Source: Nocardioides cremeus (GTDB lineage Bacteria > Actinomycetota > Actinomycetes > Propionibacteriales > Nocardioidaceae). From it: a stretch of DNA of 64,000 nt. Position 1 is the first letter of the stretch, and each line of letters begins with the position of its first letter. The notes beneath the pieces were generated by a model. It was not told where the DNA came from, did no database searches, and saw only the letters and a list, made by a program, of their open reading frames with translations. The stretch covers positions 124,001 through 188,000 of the forward strand of contig NZ_JAULSC010000001.1 of assembly GCF_030518195.1 (NCBI RefSeq), written 5' to 3'. The position numbers and the translations under genes were made by a program. This document shows, piece by piece, positions 59,659 to 64,000 of the stretch.

Positions 59659-60321
59659 CTACCCGCTCTCGGCGCTCAGCGCGATCCGGTCCAACAACCC
59701 CACCATCGCGTCACGGTCGACCCCGCGCCCGATCATGCCCAAGTAGTACTGCGCCGTCTCGCCGCTGCCCGGCGTCGTCAGCCAGCGCTCCAGCGAGTGC
59801 CGCCGGTAGCCCTCCGAGACGTAGCTGACCTCGAGGCCGTCGTACCTCTCCTCGACCACCTCCAGCTCCTGCACCTCCGAGGCGGTCGACAACGCCGAGC
59901 GTCGCGCCGCCCGCGCCGCGGGCACGCTCTGGAAGAGGTTCGCCACCTGGCGCACCCGCAGGAAGTAGAGGTTCTCGGCCGCGTCGGGCCCCGGTGGCGG
60001 GTACCAGCGCCACTCGCCACCGGCCGAGTCGCTGCGCACCCAGTCGCGCGGCACGGCCAGCGACACCGTGAACGGCGGCGTGCCCAGCACCACCCGTCGC
60101 AGCGCCACGCGGTCGGCCAGCGGCGGCTCGTCGCGGTCCTCGCGTACCAGCACCGGCCGGTCCGTCGGGTACGCCGGGTCGACCGCCACCAGCGGGCGCA
60201 CCTCGCCGATCGGCGTGGGCGGCTCGTGGCCGGCGCGCGCGACGGCGTACCCCGCCACCCCGCCCCCGAGGGCGAGCAGCACCACCACGGCGGTGGCCGA
60301 CCCGAGTCCGCGCGCGCTCAC
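59659..60321 (-). CDS. Membrane-anchored protein of unknown function
   Basis: 220 residues. A single N-terminal span (about residues 7-30, ATAVVVLLALGGGVAGYAVA) anchors an outer domain. That domain contains PFTVSLAVPRDWVRSDSAGG and WRWYPPPGPDAAENLYFLRV, similar in style to the outer domains of actinobacterial Ser/Thr kinases that start with a lipid- or peptide-binding beta fold. No catalytic motif is visible. GTG start with TACCGT ending 6 nt upstream. Confidence 0.75.
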   Translation of the reverse strand: MSARGLGSATAVVVLLALGGGVAGYAVARAGHEPPTPIGEVRPLVAVDPAYPTDRPVLVREDRDEPPLADRVALRRVVLGTPPFTVSLAVPRDWVRSDSAGGEWRWYPPPGPDAAENLYFLRVRQVANLFQSVPAARAARRSALSTASEVQELEVVEERYDGLEVSYVSEGYRRHSLERWLTTPGSGETAQYYLGMIGRGVDRDAMVGLLDRIALSAESG

Positions 60322-60327
60322 GCGCTC

Positions 60328-60333
60328 ACGGTA
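60328..60333 (-). promoter_or_regulatory. -10 hexamer TACCGT of a leaderless promoter
   Basis: It ends 6 nt before the GTG of the membrane-anchored protein gene, with no SD sequence. Confidence 0.5.
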
Positions 60334-60373
60334 GACCCTCGGTGCCGCTTCGTCGGTGCGGCTGTCCCGGCCC

Positions 60374-60379
60374 TACCGT
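60374..60379 (+). promoter_or_regulatory. -10 hexamer TACCGT of a leaderless promoter
   Basis: It ends 6 nt before the ATG of the amidohydrolase gene. A divergent promoter with the same hexamer lies 41 bp away. Confidence 0.55.
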
Positions 60380-60385
60380 TGCGCC

Positions 60386-61915
60386 ATGAGCAGCCTGATC
60401 ATCCGCCGCGCGCGCCTTGTCCCGGTGCACGCTGGCGACGAGGTGCCCCGCGAGCCGATCGACGTGCAGGTCACCGACGGCGTCGTCACGGCCGTCGGCG
60501 AGAGCCTCGACCGACCCGCCGGCGCGCCCGAGGTGCAGGCCGACGGGCGCTGGGTGATCCCCGGCCTCTGGGACCAGCACGTGCACCTGGCGCAGTGGAC
60601 CCTCTCCTCCGGTCGCCTCGACCTCGCCGGTGCCCGCAGCCCCGAGGCCGCGCTCGCGATGGTCGCCGAGCGGGTCGCGGAGTACCCCGACCTGCCCGTC
60701 ATCGGCTGGGGCCACCGCTCCGCCGGCTGGGACCGCGACGTCACCGTCAGCGAGCTCGACGCCGTCTCCGGCGAGACCCCCGTGGTGCTGATCTCCGGCG
60801 ACGGCCACCACGCCTGGCTCAACACCGTCGCCCTGCTCTTCCTCGCCATGCCGGTGCGCGACTCCGTGGTCCGCGAGGCCGAGTGGTTCGCCGCCTACCC
60901 CCGCCTGGCCAGCCTCGTCGGCAACGACGGCACCTCGCCCGAGGCCTACCGCCGCACCCTCGATCACGCCGCCTCCATGGGCGTCGCCGGCCTCGTCGAC
61001 TTCGAGTTCAGCGGCGGCGCCGCCGAGTGGGCCGAGCGCTGGGTCGAGGGCTGTGACGTGCTGCGGGTGCGGATGGCGACGTACGCCGAGGGCCTCGAGC
61101 CGGTGCTCGCCCACGGCCTGCGCAGCGGCGACCCGCTGCGCCTCGACCTGCTCGGCGCCGGCCCGGTCGACCCGCGCCTGACCATGGGCCCGCTCAAGAT
61201 CATCAGCGACGGCTCCCTCAACACCCGCACCGCCTGGTGCTGCGAGCCCTACGGCGACGCCCACCGCCTCGAGTACCCCTCCGGGCAGCCCAACCTCTCC
61301 GGCGCCGAGCTGCGCGACCTGCTGCGCACCGCCCACACCGCGGGACTCGAGGTCGCCACGCACGCCATCGGCGACGCCGCTGTCGCCGAGGCGCTGGCGT
61401 CGTACGCCGAGACGGGCGCGCGCGGCTCGATCGAGCACGCCCAGATGGTCAACCGCGCCGACGTGCGCGAGATGGCCCGCCTGGGCATCCGGGCCAGCGT
61501 GCAGCCGGCCCACCTGCTCGACGACCGCGACCTGACCGACCGGATCTGGGGCGACCGCTCGGCGCGCTGCTTCGCCTTCCGCTGGATGCTCGACGACGGT
61601 GTCGCGCTGGCGATGGGCTCCGACGCGCCCGTCTCGCCGCTCGACCCGTGGCTGGCGATGGCCGCCGCGGTGCACCGCAGCGGCGACGAGCGCGAGGCCT
61701 GGCACGGCGAGCACGCCCTGACCCCGCAGGAGGTGCTCTCGGCCTCCGTGGACGCCCAGCCTACCGTCGGCGCGGGCAGCCGCGGCGACCTGGTGCTCCT
61801 CGACGCCGACCCGCTGCCGCACGGCTCCGCCGAGGAGCAGGCCCGTCAGCTGCGCGACATGCAGGTGGCCGGGACCTGGGTGGCCGGCCGAGAGGTGTTC
61901 ACCACCTTCGACTGA
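60386..61915 (+). CDS. YtcJ-like metal-dependent amidohydrolase
   Basis: A 509-residue amidohydrolase of the YtcJ/AmdH group. The N- and C-terminal beta-sandwich holds an (alpha/beta)8 core. Metal and active-site motifs are GLWDQHVHL (HxH, about residues 66-68), KIISDGSLNTRTA, ATHAIGDAAV, GSIEHAQM and MGSDAPVSPLDPW. No signal peptide; cytoplasmic. Family members hydrolyse N-substituted formamides or related amides; the true substrate is unknown. It is divergent from the anchored protein gene. Confidence 0.9.
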   Translation: MSSLIIRRARLVPVHAGDEVPREPIDVQVTDGVVTAVGESLDRPAGAPEVQADGRWVIPGLWDQHVHLAQWTLSSGRLDLAGARSPEAALAMVAERVAEYPDLPVIGWGHRSAGWDRDVTVSELDAVSGETPVVLISGDGHHAWLNTVALLFLAMPVRDSVVREAEWFAAYPRLASLVGNDGTSPEAYRRTLDHAASMGVAGLVDFEFSGGAAEWAERWVEGCDVLRVRMATYAEGLEPVLAHGLRSGDPLRLDLLGAGPVDPRLTMGPLKIISDGSLNTRTAWCCEPYGDAHRLEYPSGQPNLSGAELRDLLRTAHTAGLEVATHAIGDAAVAEALASYAETGARGSIEHAQMVNRADVREMARLGIRASVQPAHLLDDRDLTDRIWGDRSARCFAFRWMLDDGVALAMGSDAPVSPLDPWLAMAAAVHRSGDEREAWHGEHALTPQEVLSASVDAQPTVGAGSRGDLVLLDADPLPHGSAEEQARQLRDMQVAGTWVAGREVFTTFD

Positions 61916-61956
61916 CCCCCGGCCCCGGCCGTACGCCGCTCGGGCGTGGGTCCTGC

Positions 61957-62625
61957 TCAGAGGTCGACCGGGCGCAGCACGCGGTTGATCGCGTGCCCGA
62001 TCTGCTTGTTGCCCTTGTTGATGTCGACGGCCACGACCCGGGGGTCCTTGTTGTCGGGGTCCTGGTCGACGAGCGTGATCGAGCCGTTCTTGCCGTTGAC
62101 GTCGACCGTGACGATCCCGCCCTGGGCGGTCTCGAGCTCGGCGCCGTCGGCCCCGGCCACGGCTCCCGAGTCCAGCGGCTTGCCGGGGACCACGTGGTAG
62201 AGCAGCACGGTCTCGAGCGTGTCGACGTCGACATTCTTGACAAGGGCCTTCGCGGCGCGCCGCTCGGTGCGCGCCGCCTTGTTGCCGACCAGGTTGCGGG
62301 TCAGCTTCTTGAACGCGAAGTCGTTGGGCAGGAAGGCGGTCGCCTTGAAGTCGCCGTCGGCCAGCACCCCGACCGCGCTGTCCGGCTTGTTCCTCAGCAC
62401 GACGCGCACGACCCGGTCGAGGACGTCGAAGTCCTTGCCCGTGCGGTCGAACTTGTTGCCGTCCGCGGCGAGGACCTCGGCCAGGCTGGTGTCGCCGTAG
62501 CCGCCGCCCCCCTTGGCGTTCTCGTCCTCCCCGGCCTGCGCCGGAGCGGTGGTGGCCATACCCGTGCCGACCAGCAGTCCGGTCGTGGCGAGGGTCGCGA
62601 CGATCCGGTTCTTGATGGTGCTCAT
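61957..62625 (-). CDS. Secreted fasciclin-domain protein
   Basis: 222 residues. A signal peptide (NRIVATLATTGLLVGTGMATTAPAQA) is followed by one FAS1 domain (about 45-222) with TAFLPNDFAFKKL and LYHVVPGK motifs, and an ending GHAINRVLRPVDL. Unlike the fasciclin protein at 2.9-3.6 kb it has no lipobox and so is probably free or cell-wall associated. GGAGGGAA precedes the ATG at about 10 nt. No CGAAT-type SigK motif is upstream, so it is unlikely to share that control. Confidence 0.92.
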   Translation of the reverse strand: MSTIKNRIVATLATTGLLVGTGMATTAPAQAGEDENAKGGGGYGDTSLAEVLAADGNKFDRTGKDFDVLDRVVRVVLRNKPDSAVGVLADGDFKATAFLPNDFAFKKLTRNLVGNKAARTERRAAKALVKNVDVDTLETVLLYHVVPGKPLDSGAVAGADGAELETAQGGIVTVDVNGKNGSITLVDQDPDNKDPRVVAVDINKGNKQIGHAINRVLRPVDL

Positions 62626-62737
62626 GACGGTTGTTCCCTCCGTAGTGACGGCCCCCTCCCTCAAGGGCGCCTTTCAAGAGTGTTCGCCGTCACACGGGCG
62701 TCGGAGTGGTGTGGGAAGGCAAAGGATCGTCGACCTT

Positions 62738-63703
62738 TTACGCAGTGGTGCGCGAGCTCTTCGACAGCTGCCGCACCAGCTCGTCGGCGACCGCCTCCTG
62801 GCCGGCGGCGAAGGGGTGGAAGGCCAGCGCCCGCTCCGGGTCGTTGACCTGGCCGTTGACCCACGGCTCGTCGGCGCAGATGTCGTGGCCGCGGCTCAGC
62901 GCGAAGGTGTCGACGTACTCGACGCCGGCGGCCTCGGCGGCGTTCTCGAGGGCGTCCGCGAGGCCGCGGTTGACGGTGCGTGCGAAGGGCAGGTCGCCCT
63001 CGGCGAGCGGCAGCAGCTCGGGGCAGGAGCCCTCGGTCGGGATCAGCCGGGGGTAGCCGACCAGCACGACGCGGGCCTGCGGGGCGCGGTCCTGCACGCC
63101 GATGAGGGCTGAGGTGACCCGCTCGCTGATCCGGTCGAGGTCGGCGGTCGCGGTGCCGATGGCGGCATCGGTGCAGGGGGTGCCGCCGGCCTCCTCGTCA
63201 GCCGCTGCGACGCAGCCCGCGGTGAGCTTGCTGAAGAGCCCGAGGTCGTTGCCGCCGATGCCCACCGTCACCAGGTCGGTGTCGTCGTCGAGCGCGTCGA
63301 ACTGCGCCGGGCGGGTCTCGCCGTCGAAGGTCTGCTGGGCCCCCACCAGCGACACCGTCTGCGCCCCGGCGCAGCTGACGTCGACCAGCTCGGAGCCGAG
63401 CTGCTCGGCGACCAGGCTCGGGTAGTTGCCGCTCGAGCGCAGGCATCCGTCGCCCCGGTCGGTCTCGGGCACGAACGGCGCCGAGGTGTAGGAGTCGCCC
63501 AGCGCGACGTACGTCGGGTAGTCGCTCTCGCGGGCGCCCTCGCGGCTGCTGCCGCCCCGCTCCTCGGCGGCCGAAGGGGTCGACGAGGGCGACGACGCGG
63601 TGGGCTCCCCGTCGTCGCCGCAGGCCGCCAGCCCGCCCAGGAGCAGGACGGCGGAGGCGGTCGAGACGGCGGCCCGCAGGGCGCGGGAGCGGCGAGAGGT
63701 CAT
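62738..63703 (-). CDS. SGNH/GDSL-family lipoprotein hydrolase
   Basis: A 321-residue lipoprotein with lipobox LGGLAACG (Cys about residue 28), a Ser/Gly/Glu linker and an SGNH hydrolase domain. The nucleophile is in ALGDSYTS, the oxyanion residues in VSCAGA and GIGGNDLG, and the Asp/His pair in HPFAAGQ. It resembles secreted esterase/lipases such as Streptomyces scabies esterase. The ATG at 63703 is favoured over a GTG at 63712 because of the -10 position. Confidence 0.92.
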   Translation of the reverse strand: MTSRRSRALRAAVSTASAVLLLGGLAACGDDGEPTASSPSSTPSAAEERGGSSREGARESDYPTYVALGDSYTSAPFVPETDRGDGCLRSSGNYPSLVAEQLGSELVDVSCAGAQTVSLVGAQQTFDGETRPAQFDALDDDTDLVTVGIGGNDLGLFSKLTAGCVAAADEEAGGTPCTDAAIGTATADLDRISERVTSALIGVQDRAPQARVVLVGYPRLIPTEGSCPELLPLAEGDLPFARTVNRGLADALENAAEAAGVEYVDTFALSRGHDICADEPWVNGQVNDPERALAFHPFAAGQEAVADELVRQLSKSSRTTA

Positions 63704-63710
63704 GCGCGCC

Positions 63711-63716
63711 ACCGTA
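63711..63716 (-). promoter_or_regulatory. -10 hexamer TACGGT of a leaderless promoter
   Basis: It ends 7 nt before the ATG at 63703 of the SGNH lipoprotein gene and overlaps the alternative GTG start, which argues against that start. Confidence 0.5.
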
Positions 63717-63740
63717 CGGCGGGCACCCCCACCCCCCCCC

Positions 63741-64000
63741 TCAACCCAGCGCGATCACCAGGGCCAGCACCGTGGCCGGGTCCTCGAGGTCGTCGCCGAA
63801 GAGCTCGCGCAGCTGGCCCATCCGGTAGCGCACGGTCTGGGGGTGCACGAAGAGCTCCTCGGCGACCGCGTCGCGCCGGCCCTGGTGCAGCAGCCACGAG
63901 CGCAGGGTCTCGGTGAGCTTCTCGGCGGTCGCCGGGCGCAGGTCGTCCAGCGGCGCCAGCACCGCCGCGCGCAGGTCGGCGCGGGCGTCGGCGTCGGCGG
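63741..64000 (-). CDS. PucR-family transcriptional regulator, C-terminal part (5' end off window)
   Basis: The last 86 residues of a PucR/CdaR-type regulator. LTETLRSWLLHQGRRDAVAEELFVHPQTVRYRMGQLRELFG is the C-terminal helix-turn-helix (HTH_30) that defines the family. The rest of the protein, including the purine- or GGDEF-like sensory part, lies beyond base 64000. Its target cannot be named; the SGNH lipoprotein gene is immediately downstream on the same strand. Confidence 0.88.
   Translation of the reverse strand, partial: ADADARADLRAAVLAPLDDLRPATAEKLTETLRSWLLHQGRRDAVAEELFVHPQTVRYRMGQLRELFGDDLEDPATVLALVIALG

Noticed and set aside
62626..62737. SigK-type promoter for the second fasciclin gene
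   Set aside because: No CGAAT -10 is present in the upstream region, and the gene is far from the sigK locus.

Overview
The window is about 64 kb of very GC-rich, gene-dense actinobacterial chromosome. Gene content (SigK/RskA, HelR, mycothiol-era thiol enzymes, 13E12/DUF222 family, BkdABC) and the many short palindromic repeats of the GGTCGAG...GAGACC type suggest a member of the Nocardioidaceae, probably Nocardioides. That assignment is inference; no rRNA is present. One tRNA gene (Gly, anticodon TCC) lies at 56.5 kb.

Layout. 0-5.3 kb (minus strand) is a SigK-type envelope locus: SUOX-like molybdopterin oxidoreductase, fasciclin lipoprotein, sigK, rskA and a FAD oxidoreductase fused to DUF1365. 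The first two genes share an ATCC-N15-CGAAT promoter motif. 5.3-15.9 kb holds an enoyl-CoA hydratase, an SGNH acyltransferase with a sulfatase, a second ECF sigma factor with a membrane partner, HelR helicase, and a WYL regulator divergent from an alpha/beta hydrolase. 15.9-21.4 kb is chorismate metabolism (a PhzE/TrpEG-type fusion, then pabA-pabB) and zwf, with a three-hairpin intergenic element and an 88-bp palindromic element inside pabB. 21.4-32.8 kb holds a thioesterase, an MprAB-like two-component system divergent from a secreted PQQ-type sugar dehydrogenase, a fructosamine kinase/phosphatase/small membrane protein cluster, VanZ, a HisC-like aminotransferase, a glutathionyl-hydroquinone-reductase-type protein, a TetR regulator and small proteins.

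32.9-36.7 kb is a branched-chain 2-oxoacid dehydrogenase operon (E1alpha, E1beta, E2) ending in a strong terminator; its E2 linkers carry two copies of a 35-bp hairpin repeat. 36.9-39.1 kb is a compact four-gene operon encoding a SipW-type signal peptidase and three small exported proteins with a shared W-[NG]-D-T motif, reminiscent of the Bacillus TasA/SipW matrix system. It is followed by a 3-alpha-hydroxysteroid-dehydrogenase-like SDR gene with a perfect KstR-type operator. 40-53 kb holds a secreted nuclease/phosphatase-fold protein, a subtilase, an ABC permease with an unusual hydrolase-membrane-ABC ATPase fusion, a 640-bp array of inverted repeats, an acyl-CoA carboxylase carboxyltransferase, an NAD-dependent epimerase, an ECF sigma factor overlapping an M1 peptidase lipoprotein gene, and a divergent Ser/Thr kinase.

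53-64 kb is more mixed: a helical protein, PspC, a frameshifted sulfide-quinone-reductase-like gene, the tRNA, a small accessory patch (truncated class III aminotransferase, a HEPN protein, a 13E12/HNH protein), an amidohydrolase, a second fasciclin protein, a GDSL lipase and a PucR-type regulator cut by the window edge.

Across the window at least thirteen genes have a TANNNT hexamer ending 6-7 nt before the start codon, usually with no Shine-Dalgarno sequence. This points to widespread leaderless transcription, and I used it to choose several starts. I saw no CRISPR array, prophage or intact insertion sequence.
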